A stretch of DNA of 61,234 bases from assembly GCA_017554485.1 (NCBI GenBank), contig JAFZIG010000140.1:1-61234 (forward strand). Direction: 5' to 3'. This document shows, piece after piece, positions 8,470 through 15,415 of the stretch (position 1 is its first letter; each line of letters opens with the position of its first letter). This DNA is from Acidaminococcaceae bacterium. Its GTDB lineage: Bacteria > Bacillota > Negativicutes > Acidaminococcales > Acidaminococcaceae. The position numbers and the translations under genes were made by a program. Below the pieces are notes generated by a model. That model did no database searches. It was given only the letters and a program-made list of their open reading frames with translations, and was not told the origin of the DNA.

Positions 8470-8687
8470 CAGTCGATGACGTCCAGGGTGGTGGTGCGCA
8501 CGCGGCCTTCTACCGCTTCCACCAGGTCGCCGCCGTTGGAAGTGAATACATTAGCTGCCACAATCGCGTTCATGGCGGTTTCCACTTCCTCTTTGGTGAG
8601 ACCGTCCTTGGGAGCCTTTACGGTAAGGGTACGGCTCTGGCCAGACGCGTTCTTGAACTTCAGTTCCAGTTCTTTTTCCGTGTTCAT
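8469..8687 (-). CDS. DUF2922 family protein
   Basis: A 72-residue soluble protein (MNTEKELELKFKNASG...) with the DUF2922 pattern of a short beta hairpin, then DGLTKEEVETAMNAIV and a C-terminal strand. It starts after AAAGGAGGAG and overlaps yvrJ by one base. The 138 bases between it and the DUF1659 gene contain hairpins but no gene. DUF2922 is a Firmicutes family of unknown function, usually found beside DUF1659 and YvrJ genes. Confidence 0.88.
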   Translation of the reverse strand: MNTEKELELKFKNASGQSRTLTVKAPKDGLTKEEVETAMNAIVAANVFTSNGGDLVEAVEGRVRTTTLDVID

Positions 8688-8825
8688 GTCCTTTCTCCTC
8701 CTTTTTTCAAAAATAGTATTTCGCTTCCTCCCTTTTGGAAGGGGCGGTTACGAATCCGTTTGCTGCCTTTACGGCAGTTTTTTTATCCGTGACACCGCCA
8801 TTACACACAGCCTTGCTTCCTGCCG

Positions 8826-9050
8826 TTATTCGGCAATCAGTTCGGCTTTTTCAGACAGGGTGATGCCTGTCATGTCCTTGGCAAACAAACCGCCCAGCGC
8901 CTGGCCGGCTGCCGCAATCTTCACAGGATCGACATCCGGTTTTACGTTGTTGAAAGCATAGGCTTTCGTTACGGCTTTGCCATTGGCGTCCACGCCCTCA
9001 TCCACCAGGATGCTCATGGAACGTTTGGTAACGTTAACAGAAACTGCCAT
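8826..9050 (-). CDS. DUF1659 family protein
   Basis: A 74-residue protein (MAVSVNVTKRSMSILVDEGV...) matching DUF1659. The ATG at 9050 is preferred: GGAGG lies eight bases before it, whereas an in-frame GTG at 9059 abuts that site. It is the first gene of the minus-strand trio DUF1659-DUF2922-YvrJ and is transcribed away from the sigma-like gene. A conserved 35-bp element sits 58 bp upstream. Function unknown. Confidence 0.88.
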   Translation of the reverse strand: MAVSVNVTKRSMSILVDEGVDANGKAVTKAYAFNNVKPDVDPVKIAAAGQALGGLFAKDMTGITLSEKAELIAE

Positions 9051-9108
9051 CGTCTTCACCTCCTATCTTCGCGGCTGATTTTTCAACAGCTGTTTTGAAC
9101 CGCTCACC

Positions 9109-9143
9109 ACAGTAATCCGACAAAACCGGAAAAAGCGGAACTG
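9109..9143 (-). promoter_or_regulatory. 35-bp bipartite element, copy A, upstream of the DUF1659 operon
   Basis: Read on the minus strand: CAGTTCCGCTTT, six variable bases, then TTTTGTCGGATTACTGT. It matches the plus-strand copy at 10011-10045 in 29 of 35 positions without gaps. The two blocks, TTCCGC and GGATTA, are 16 bp apart, compatible with -35 and -10 boxes of an alternative sigma factor. The ends also form an imperfect inverted repeat (ACAGT/ACTGT type), so a dimeric regulator is the competing explanation. Confidence 0.65.
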
Positions 9144-9160
9144 CATTCTCAAAAAATAAA

Positions 9161-9193
9161 ACGCTTGACAATTACTTTTTTCAAGCGTATAGT
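9161..9193 (+). promoter_or_regulatory. Sigma-A promoter with overlapping operator for the sigma-like gene
   Basis: Perfect TTGACA (9165-9170), a 17-bp spacer and TATAGT (9188-9193). An inverted repeat ACGCTTGA (9161-9168) and TCAAGCGT (9181-9188), perfect over 8 bp with a 12-bp gap, covers the -35 and abuts the -10. Repression or autoregulation is likely. The transcript leader is about 45 nt. Confidence 0.75.
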
Positions 9194-9243
9194 TAGTCTT
9201 GTGCTTTTTTTTCAGCACATAATTATTTTCCGGGAGGATATAC

Positions 9244-9894
9244 ATGAAAAATTTAGATAACAAGAACAATTTTTGCCCGCTGAATACCGCAATCGGCCAG
9301 CTTATCTGCCAATACCAAAACGGGGACAGGAATGCAGCCCTGGAGCTTGCCAATATCTTCGACCCTTTGCTGGAACACGAAACCATGATTTTTTTGAAGC
9401 AGGAGCTTTTCCGCGAAAAAGAAGATGCAAAAAGCCAGGCGGTCCTGCTCTTTATGGAGTTCATAGCAAACTTTCACGATTTTGAAGCCGCTAATGGCAA
9501 AATCGCCGGACTTGCTAAGAAATACCTGCACGACAGCCGGATCGACCTGGTTAAATCCGCCGCCAGGCACTGCCCTGACTGCTACACGGTAGATTTCGAA
9601 AAAGAGTTGGAAGAGAATTCTCCGTTTTCACAGTATTTCCCCCGCTGCGAAATTCAGGCAGACCGCGAACTGGACAGGAAATTCCTGAAGAAAGTCCTGC
9701 TGGAATCCATGCAGTTCCTTACCCGGAAAGAAGGAACAGTCGTAAAAAAAATTATCCTGGAAAATAAGCCTCCCTCGTCAGTAGCACAGGAACTCCATTG
9801 CAGCACCCGTTATATTCGCAGGCTAAAGCATAGCGCGCTGGCCAAGATGCGCCTGTACCTTGAAACCCACTATCCGGCTTTAAAAGCTATATAG
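9244..9894 (+). CDS. Sigma-70-like RNA polymerase factor
   Basis: A 216-residue protein starting after GGGAGGAT. The C-terminal segment 162-203 reads as a sigma region 4 helix-turn-helix: a helix around EGTVVKKIILE, then SSVAQELHCSTRYIRRLKHSAL as the recognition unit. Residues ~35-80 resemble a degenerate region 2 (EDAKSQAVLLFMEFIANF). It is shorter than housekeeping sigma factors and closer to phage-like or SigO-type divergent factors. It lies divergent from DUF1659-DUF2922-YvrJ, paralleling the sigO-yvrJ association in Bacillus. I infer that it reads the 35-bp element found before both neighbouring operons. It could instead be a regulator that only resembles a sigma factor. Confidence 0.72.
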   Translation: MKNLDNKNNFCPLNTAIGQLICQYQNGDRNAALELANIFDPLLEHETMIFLKQELFREKEDAKSQAVLLFMEFIANFHDFEAANGKIAGLAKKYLHDSRIDLVKSAARHCPDCYTVDFEKELEENSPFSQYFPRCEIQADRELDRKFLKKVLLESMQFLTRKEGTVVKKIILENKPPSSVAQELHCSTRYIRRLKHSALAKMRLYLETHYPALKAI

Positions 9895-10010
9895 GCCATC
9901 TTGGAACAGCAACGAAAAACGAATTAACACTCTTGCATCTTACAGGCTCATTACTCCGTTTTTTAAAACAAAAGCGAAATCGCTCCCTTTTTCAAAAAAT
10001 TTAAGAAAAA

Positions 10011-10045
10011 CAGTTCCGCTTTGGCTTCTTTTGCCGGATTACTGT
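10011..10045 (+). promoter_or_regulatory. 35-bp bipartite element, copy B, upstream of the replication gene pair
   Basis: CAGTTCCGCTTT, six variable bases, TTTTGCCGGATTACTGT; counterpart of copy A near 9109-9143. A TATAAT at 10055-10060 with a weak TTGCCG 18 bp upstream overlaps it, so a sigma-A promoter may also operate here. Transcription from either would begin downstream of 10045. The rest of 9895-10135 is AT-rich with no gene. Confidence 0.65.
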
Positions 10046-10135
10046 ATTGAGTTATATAATTTTACGGGAAAACGGGGCGAAGAAATAATACGCAATGCGG
10101 CTTGCCTGGCTTTTCCCAAACCGGAGGCGTTTAGT

Positions 10136-10768
10136 ATGTCCTGTTTGATCACGCAGACCTGCAACGGCTATACTGTCACCCTGCAGGTAGAAATCCTTTC
10201 CGTCCGCCCGGTGTCTGAAACGGCGGACAAGAATCCGGCAGCCGCTTCACCGGCTCCTGGCCATGTACCGGAAGCCATTCCGGACACACCTGCAAATTAT
10301 CCCGGAGAGAAAGGCGGGGAAAAAGAAAGCGAAAAGAAAGTAACACAAAGAAAAGAGAAAGAAAAAGACCCGGAAAGAGAGAGCTTAGCCAGCCAGCTAA
10401 GCCGAATCGCTGAAGCGTGGAACCGGCTTCCCCTGAAAAAAATTGCCCGTTTTACCGGCAAACGCAAAGAGCGGACAGAGATGCTGCTGGCCCAATATCC
10501 GGTGGAAGAAATCGTCAGCACCATTTATTCCATTGCCCGCAGCCGCTTCCTGCTGGGCGGCGGCGCCAACCACTGGCAGATCCGCTTCGACTGGCTCATC
10601 CTGCCGGAGAACTTCGAAAAAGTACGGAACGGCAATTATCTGGATGAAGAAGAAGATACCGACAGGCAGCAAAGCCGCCCGGGCCTGGGCTACTGCAGCC
10701 GGGATTTGCAGGACATCAATCAGGTCTGGACAGACAGCAGCGATAGCTTAGCAGGAGGCAATGCATGA
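10136..10768 (+). CDS. Phage-type replisome organiser/DnaD-like protein
   Basis: A 210-residue protein from the ATG at 10136 (GGAGG eight bases before). A longer frame back to a TTG at 10031 would run through the promoter-like element and is disfavoured. Residues ~35-105 are a Pro/Lys/Glu-rich linker. The C-terminal part resembles the DnaD-like/phage replisome organiser module, with helix IAEAWNRLPLKKIARF and the diagnostic ending FLLGGGANHWQIRFDWLI, PENFEKV, NGNYLDE. Such proteins load the helicase loader at an origin. Its stop overlaps the next gene's start (ATGA), so the two are coupled. A domesticated prophage origin is likely. Confidence 0.75.
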   Translation: MSCLITQTCNGYTVTLQVEILSVRPVSETADKNPAAASPAPGHVPEAIPDTPANYPGEKGGEKESEKKVTQRKEKEKDPERESLASQLSRIAEAWNRLPLKKIARFTGKRKERTEMLLAQYPVEEIVSTIYSIARSRFLLGGGANHWQIRFDWLILPENFEKVRNGNYLDEEEDTDRQQSRPGLGYCSRDLQDINQVWTDSSDSLAGGNA

Positions 10769-11715
10769 ACAGAACGGAAAAAGACTGCATAAACGACCTG
10801 TTTCAGGATTCTGTCATTGACCGTATACCTTACACCGTGCCCATCAACCCGGAAGCCCGCCCTTATGAACCCGGCTATGACTGGGCCGCCCACGGCTATG
10901 ACGAACTGGATGACAACGTAAAATGGGATACGCATGAAGGAGATTATTATATCGACGGCGTACTATACTGCGCCCATTGCCACACCCCTAAGCAACACGT
11001 ACGGGACTGGCAGGGCAAAACCTACCGGTTTCCCATCCCCTGCCAATGCCAGAAAGAAGCGTTAGGCCGGCAGGAGCAGAAAATAAAACGCCGCAAAGCC
11101 ATGGAAAAGGCTCTGCGGTACAGGGAACTGGGGTTTTCCGATGAGGTGCTGAAAAACTGGACCTTTGCCCGGGACGACGGTGCCAGCCCCAAATACACCG
11201 CCATCATGAAGCGCTATGTGGAGCATTTCAGCGAATGCCGGGCCAAAGGCCAGGGACTGCTGCTCTACGGCAGCTGCGGTTCCGGCAAGACATACGCCGC
11301 CGCGGCCATCGCCAACGCCCTCATCGAGCAGGGCATACCCTGCCTGGTCAGCAACTTCGACCGGCTTTTTGATAAACTGATGGCGCCAAAGGCTCAGCGT
11401 ACCATGGAGGTGGAAGACCTGAACAAATTTGAGCTGCTGGTGCTGGACGACCTGGATGCCGAAGCGGACAACAAGTATGTTGATAATATGATGTTCCGCA
11501 TTGTGGACGCCCGTTACCGGGCCGGCCTGCCCATGATCATCACTACCAACCTGACCAAACAGGATCTGCTGAGTCCCCGTTCTGTGGCCAAAAAACGGGT
11601 CTATGACCGGATCCTGGAGCGTTGCTGCCCTGTTGAGATGACGGGCGCCAACCGTAGAGCCAAAGCCATGCAGGACAATATACTGGACATGAAGAAACTG
11701 CTGGGAATCGGTTGA
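10765..11715 (+). CDS. DnaC/IstB-like ATP-binding helicase loader
   Basis: A 316-residue AAA+ protein likely to deliver DnaB helicase. Cysteines 69, 72, 93 and 95 form a zinc-binding cluster as in phage and Firmicutes DnaC. Walker A GSCGSGKT is at 169-176 and Walker B LLVLDDLD at 224-231, with TTNLTKQDL as sensor I and an arginine-rich DRILERCC near the end. AGGAGG precedes the start, which overlaps the upstream stop. It is followed by a terminator. With the preceding gene it forms a phage-style replication-initiation pair. Confidence 0.88.
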   Translation: MNRTEKDCINDLFQDSVIDRIPYTVPINPEARPYEPGYDWAAHGYDELDDNVKWDTHEGDYYIDGVLYCAHCHTPKQHVRDWQGKTYRFPIPCQCQKEALGRQEQKIKRRKAMEKALRYRELGFSDEVLKNWTFARDDGASPKYTAIMKRYVEHFSECRAKGQGLLLYGSCGSGKTYAAAAIANALIEQGIPCLVSNFDRLFDKLMAPKAQRTMEVEDLNKFELLVLDDLDAEADNKYVDNMMFRIVDARYRAGLPMIITTNLTKQDLLSPRSVAKKRVYDRILERCCPVEMTGANRRAKAMQDNILDMKKLLGIG

Positions 11716-11739
11716 TTCCCAGCAGGTCACAGGGACAGA

Positions 11740-11772
11740 ACAAACCACCCGTCTGCACAACGGGTGGTTTGT
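11740..11772. terminator. Bidirectional terminator between convergent genes
   Basis: A 13-bp perfect stem ACAAACCACCCGT/ACGGGTGGTTTGT with a 7-nt loop lies between the dnaC-like gene (plus) and the convergent minus-strand gene. The 3' tail is only moderately T-rich on either strand. Confidence 0.8.
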
Positions 11773-11793
11773 TATATATTATGTATGTATCTG

Positions 11794-13002
11794 TTATTTT
11801 ATAGTATAATTCTTAGCACGCGCCAGCATTTTTTCCCGGTTAAGGGGTTTTACGTTGTCTACGATCCATTCACGCATTGCGCTGCCTTCCGGGGTGTCCT
11901 GGGACGCGGACAAAAATTCCAGCTCGATGCCCAAGTTTTTCGCCACACCGGCTGCGATCAGGGGCCATACCTTGCCGATATCCCCCACGATGGGGATGCT
12001 GTTTTCGTGCCGGGCAAAGGCAGACATTTCCATCCGGAACGGAATCTTGGCAGCCTTCGTCTTCGGCAGGCCTTTGTCGATGGCTTCCTGCACGATCTTG
12101 TTCAGTTCCACAGCCCGCCGCAAATTTTCATCCAGGTCGATGCGGATCAGGCTCTTCTTCCGCAGGTTATAGGTATTCTCTCCGTGCCACCAGGCCCAGA
12201 TCCCGTGGCCCGTATAGCATTCAAAGGGGCCGTCATGGATTTCCTGGGTCAGGGCCACGGCGCTTTCAATGATTATATCACAGGACGCCAGCATCCGGGA
12301 AAGCCGCATGGAACGCTGGGAAACCGGGATGGAATCGCCGATGGACATACCCACGGCGCCGCCACCGATCAGCTGGGGAATGGTAACCAGGACCGGCACA
12401 TTCCTTTTGGCAGCCGCTCCCAGCATGGTGTGTTCGTCACAACCCCAGCCGGCAACGGTCTCGAAAGGCACTCCGTACATTTTTGCAAGGCCCATCACTT
12501 CATGGGCCAGCCTCTCGGTCCGGGGGCCCATGGGGTAGGCCATGTTCCCGGCTGCTTTAATGATTTCACTATGCTTGGGCAATTGTTTCCCACGTTCTAA
12601 CAGATCGTCGTCCAGGGGCATTTCACGCTTTAATGCCGCAATCTCTTCGTCGGTCAGGCAAGTGAATTCAAATTCATCGCCTCTCGGCATTTTTTCCAAA
12701 TCCATGCCCAACGCTGCCGCGTCAACGCGGAACACCCGGTCCAGAGAACCGGCCATTTCATGGGAAATCACTGCGGAACTGGTGGAAACCGCGTCAATGA
12801 TCCCGACCCGTATCAATTCGGCGATCAGCGTGGTAACGCCCTCGTGGATGTTAGGACCGCTGCCTGTTACCACCATGACTTTGCCGCCGCGTTTTTTGAC
12901 CTCTGTAATCCTTTCAATGGCGGAAACAACACTGGCCTGGGACCTCTCGTCTAACGAGGCCATAAAATTTTCAAGGTGTGAAGCTCCAAATAAATTTGAC
13001 AT
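11794..13002 (-). CDS. Conserved protein with deoxyhypusine-synthase-like NAD-binding fold (function unknown)
   Basis: A 402-residue protein from MSNLFGASHLE (GAGGGGG upstream; an in-frame start five codons earlier lacks a site). Residues ~27-75 (GGKVMVVTGSGPNIHEGV, LIRVGIIDAVSTSSAVISHEMAG) recall the nucleotide-binding domain of deoxyhypusine synthase and of the LOR/SDH (ArgZ-type) C-terminal domain. VLVTIPQLIGGGAVGMSIGD and repeated His/Trp motifs (GHGIWAWWHGENTY) suggest an enzyme. I do not recognise a specific family. It is monocistronic, with a divergent promoter shared with the Wzz-like gene. It could be an amino-acid or polyamine enzyme; this is a weak inference. Confidence 0.6.
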   Translation of the reverse strand: MSNLFGASHLENFMASLDERSQASVVSAIERITEVKKRGGKVMVVTGSGPNIHEGVTTLIAELIRVGIIDAVSTSSAVISHEMAGSLDRVFRVDAAALGMDLEKMPRGDEFEFTCLTDEEIAALKREMPLDDDLLERGKQLPKHSEIIKAAGNMAYPMGPRTERLAHEVMGLAKMYGVPFETVAGWGCDEHTMLGAAAKRNVPVLVTIPQLIGGGAVGMSIGDSIPVSQRSMRLSRMLASCDIIIESAVALTQEIHDGPFECYTGHGIWAWWHGENTYNLRKKSLIRIDLDENLRRAVELNKIVQEAIDKGLPKTKAAKIPFRMEMSAFARHENSIPIVGDIGKVWPLIAAGVAKNLGIELEFLSASQDTPEGSAMREWIVDNVKPLNREKMLARAKNYTIK

Positions 13003-13061
13003 ACTAATCCCCCTCAATTCAATTTTTTATATTCTTTATCAAGCGGCATACCGCCGTAAGA

Positions 13062-13119
13062 ATTATACCATAATAAAGCACAAAAAGCCATAGCCAAAGA
13101 ACACTACCTGTGTTATAAT
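13062..13119. promoter_or_regulatory. Divergent promoters with extended -10 boxes
   Basis: Minus strand: TGGTATAAT (TATAAT at 13062-13067), with TGGCTT 17 bp upstream, directed at the NAD-fold gene. Plus strand: TGTTATAAT (TATAAT at 13114-13119), directed at the Wzz-like gene and giving a leader of about 80 nt. Both have the TG-n extension that compensates for weak -35 boxes. Confidence 0.5.
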
Positions 13120-13205
13120 GAATTGTTAAATCATAATATCCTCTTGCAGACATGCTATACAGGCTGCAAGGTGCTATTTGATTACCATTACAAGGAGTGT
13201 AAAAC

Positions 13206-13904
13206 ATGAACGAAACCAAGAACCGGGTAATTGAGATTGACCTGCTGGAACTGCTGCAGGAATTCAAAAACAACATTGGCACGATTATCGGTGTCACCCT
13301 TTTGTTTGCCGCGGCCGCAGCGGTCTATGTATTTGCGCTTACCGCACCGAAATATTCCTATACGCAATTAGTGGATTGCGGATCTTTAAGAGAGAAGGAC
13401 ATCCACAGCTTTGTCAGTATTTTTAACGAGCACAGCAAAGTGTGTGAACTAGTGAAAGACCAGAATAGCGACACCAATCTTTTAAAATTTGAATTCCAGG
13501 GAACCGATCCCGACCTGATCAAAACAGAATGCCAAGCCTATACAAGGGAAGCGTTAAAGAAAATCAATGACCATATCGTGAAACTGCACGAAATCAGATA
13601 CGGCAAGGAATATTTTGATACCGTCAGCAAGGAAATTGCAAAAATCAACAGTTCCTTACAGGATGGCTCGATTACGTCCCAGGGAGCTGCCCAATACCTG
13701 CAGCTTTTAAAAGAACGTCTGGAACTGAGAGAGAAAAACAAATGGCTGTCCCTGATCAAAGCAGAATTAGTACCTCGCCGAGTGGATAAAGCAGTAAAAA
13801 TCTCCCGGCCCCAATATATTACCAAAAGCGGCTTATTAGGGCTATTCCTGAGCCTGACCTACCTGACCGGCCGCTATTTCAGGAGATTATTCAAAAATCA
13901 GTAA
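13206..13904 (+). CDS. Wzz-like polysaccharide chain-length determinant (short form)
   Basis: A 232-residue inner-membrane polysaccharide co-polymerase. It has a cytoplasmic N-terminal tail (EIDLLELLQEFKNN), a first helix at ~28-50 (VTLLFAAAAAVYVFAL), a predominantly helical, charged extracytoplasmic region, and a second helix near 209-224. AAGGAG precedes the start. It is shorter than typical Wzz (about 320 residues or more), so the coiled periplasmic part is reduced. It is the only polysaccharide gene here on the plus strand and is convergent with the large cluster, which includes wzx and wzy. A role in setting glycan chain length is inferred from topology. Confidence 0.78.
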   Translation: MNETKNRVIEIDLLELLQEFKNNIGTIIGVTLLFAAAAAVYVFALTAPKYSYTQLVDCGSLREKDIHSFVSIFNEHSKVCELVKDQNSDTNLLKFEFQGTDPDLIKTECQAYTREALKKINDHIVKLHEIRYGKEYFDTVSKEIAKINSSLQDGSITSQGAAQYLQLLKERLELREKNKWLSLIKAELVPRRVDKAVKISRPQYITKSGLLGLFLSLTYLTGRYFRRLFKNQ

Positions 13905-13967
13905 AACCGCCTCCCTGTTTTTTTGAACAGACTTTAGTAAGCGCAAAATAAAATACCGGATTTCATC

Positions 13968-14018
13968 ATCGGCTGAATTAATACCAAGCGCATTGGTATA
14001 AATCAGCCGATATTTTTA
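13968..14018 (+). terminator. Terminator after the Wzz-like gene
   Basis: Stem ATCGGCTGA/TCAGCCGAT, with an inner helix of AATACCAA and TTGGTAT, then ATTTTTAAAT. It lies about 65 bp past the wzz stop and between convergent genes. Confidence 0.75.
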
Positions 14019-14071
14019 AATAATGCAACTGCCTGACCAATAAAACTCAGCAATATTAAACACTGTAATAT

Positions 14072-15400
14072 TTAATAGCCAGTCTCCAACGTAAAAATTT
14101 GCTCAGGACTATTTTCCAATCGCCAAGAAACCTTTAATACGCCTTTTTCCTTAAGGGGTAATGTAAAATTTTTGTTCTTCGAAAAATCTTGTAATATCCT
14201 TTTTTTACTTTCTGCGGTTACAATTTCAATTTTGTATTCCAATCCTTGTTCCCTGTTAGAGATTATATAACCATTCCTAACCTTTTGCTTAGAATCGATA
14301 TTTAAACCTGCAAAACCATACACTGTGGGCTTTTCTTCCGCCAATTTTTCTGCAAAGGAACTATAGAATAATGCCTCCCTAGAGAGCTGTCCCGTAAAAA
14401 ATCTCGAAAATAATTTGCTGAATTCTTTTGCGCCAACTGTATTTAAATGGTGTTCATCTTTAAACAGTTTATAATCCCTAGTATCGAAAAATTGAGATTT
14501 ACAAAAATTAAAATCATAAAATCCTATTTCATTTGAATCTGCAATTGTTTGTACCATATCATGATACTTCTGATAATTTCCTTTACCCACTAAAGTCCAT
14601 TCAGGCTCTGGTACGACAAACAGCGTAAGTTTTATATTATTCTTTTTACAGTATGTTATTATGTTTTTCAATGAACGGTACCAGTCATTCTTCTCAGTAA
14701 GTTTTACCGCTTTTTCTATATTGCCATAAGCAAGCTTATTCCAATATTCATCAGGATCCACCACTTCATCATTAGCCACAAATCCTCTGTCAACATAGTA
14801 TTCCTTATTATCTTTAACCCATCGATAGTTTTTATAATCTTCACTTTGCTTTTTCTTTATCAAATTATATATATATTTAGGCTGAAAAAGAGTATGCCAG
14901 TTTCTTCGCGCCGGGATAAAACTATTCACATAATGGGAATCAGCACTGGCATTGACCAAATATTCAAATTTTCTGAACGAAGGCCTCATATAATCCGATA
15001 CAATGTAGGTCGCGACCATCTGCTCCCTGTCTTTATACTCTTCCGCATCCGCAATTGCATAATACAGTTCCAGATAGACCTGTTCCGGCTTGTGACAGGC
15101 ACAAATTTCCTGCAGCAATGCAAAAGAACCGTCCAGCGCCTGACTGGACGTACCTGCATTAAATGTGTACTTCCCAAACACTTTATCTGTAATTTCCGGA
15201 ATCAATGCCCGATACACATGAGATGAACCCAGAAAAACAATATCTATATTCTTCGGCGAATAATACATCTGATGGAACATAATTCTTGTAAAGGACTTGG
15301 TGTCATCTACAAGAATATAATTCAAAAATGTACCACAGCCAATAAATAAAAGAACCGCACAACATATAGTTATAGCGCGCTTCAGAATGTTCTTGATCAT
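14072..15400 (-). CDS. SGNH/AlgJ-DltD-like protein, partner of the MBOAT O-acyltransferase
   Basis: A 442-residue protein with an N-terminal membrane anchor (about 8-30) and an extracytoplasmic SGNH-hydrolase-like domain. The nucleophile motif is FLGSSHVYRAL (Ser60 in GSSH), and the C-terminal acid/base motif is FKDEHHLNTVG. Such proteins transfer acyl groups delivered by MBOAT membrane acyltransferases onto surface glycans. The gene starts 15 bp after the MBOAT stop with GAGGAAG, so the two are one unit. The final ~75 residues form an extra beta-rich tail. Acetylation of the exported polysaccharide is the likely role; the substrate is not readable. Confidence 0.82.
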   Translation of the reverse strand: MIKNILKRAITICCAVLLFIGCGTFLNYILVDDTKSFTRIMFHQMYYSPKNIDIVFLGSSHVYRALIPEITDKVFGKYTFNAGTSSQALDGSFALLQEICACHKPEQVYLELYYAIADAEEYKDREQMVATYIVSDYMRPSFRKFEYLVNASADSHYVNSFIPARRNWHTLFQPKYIYNLIKKKQSEDYKNYRWVKDNKEYYVDRGFVANDEVVDPDEYWNKLAYGNIEKAVKLTEKNDWYRSLKNIITYCKKNNIKLTLFVVPEPEWTLVGKGNYQKYHDMVQTIADSNEIGFYDFNFCKSQFFDTRDYKLFKDEHHLNTVGAKEFSKLFSRFFTGQLSREALFYSSFAEKLAEEKPTVYGFAGLNIDSKQKVRNGYIISNREQGLEYKIEIVTAESKKRILQDFSKNKNFTLPLKEKGVLKVSWRLENSPEQIFTLETGY

Positions 15401-15415
15401 CGTACTTCCTCACGG

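Noticed and set aside
8763-8784. Terminator-like hairpin CTGCC-GGCAG followed by T7 between DUF2922 and DUF1659
   Set aside because: The T-run follows on the plus strand, where no gene is transcribed towards it; on the minus strand it lacks a T tail. It may limit antisense transcription, but I could not support a role.
10031-10135. TTG start 35 codons upstream for the replisome organiser gene
   Set aside because: The region contains the 35-bp promoter-like element and a TATAAT; GGAGG sits correctly before the ATG at 10136.
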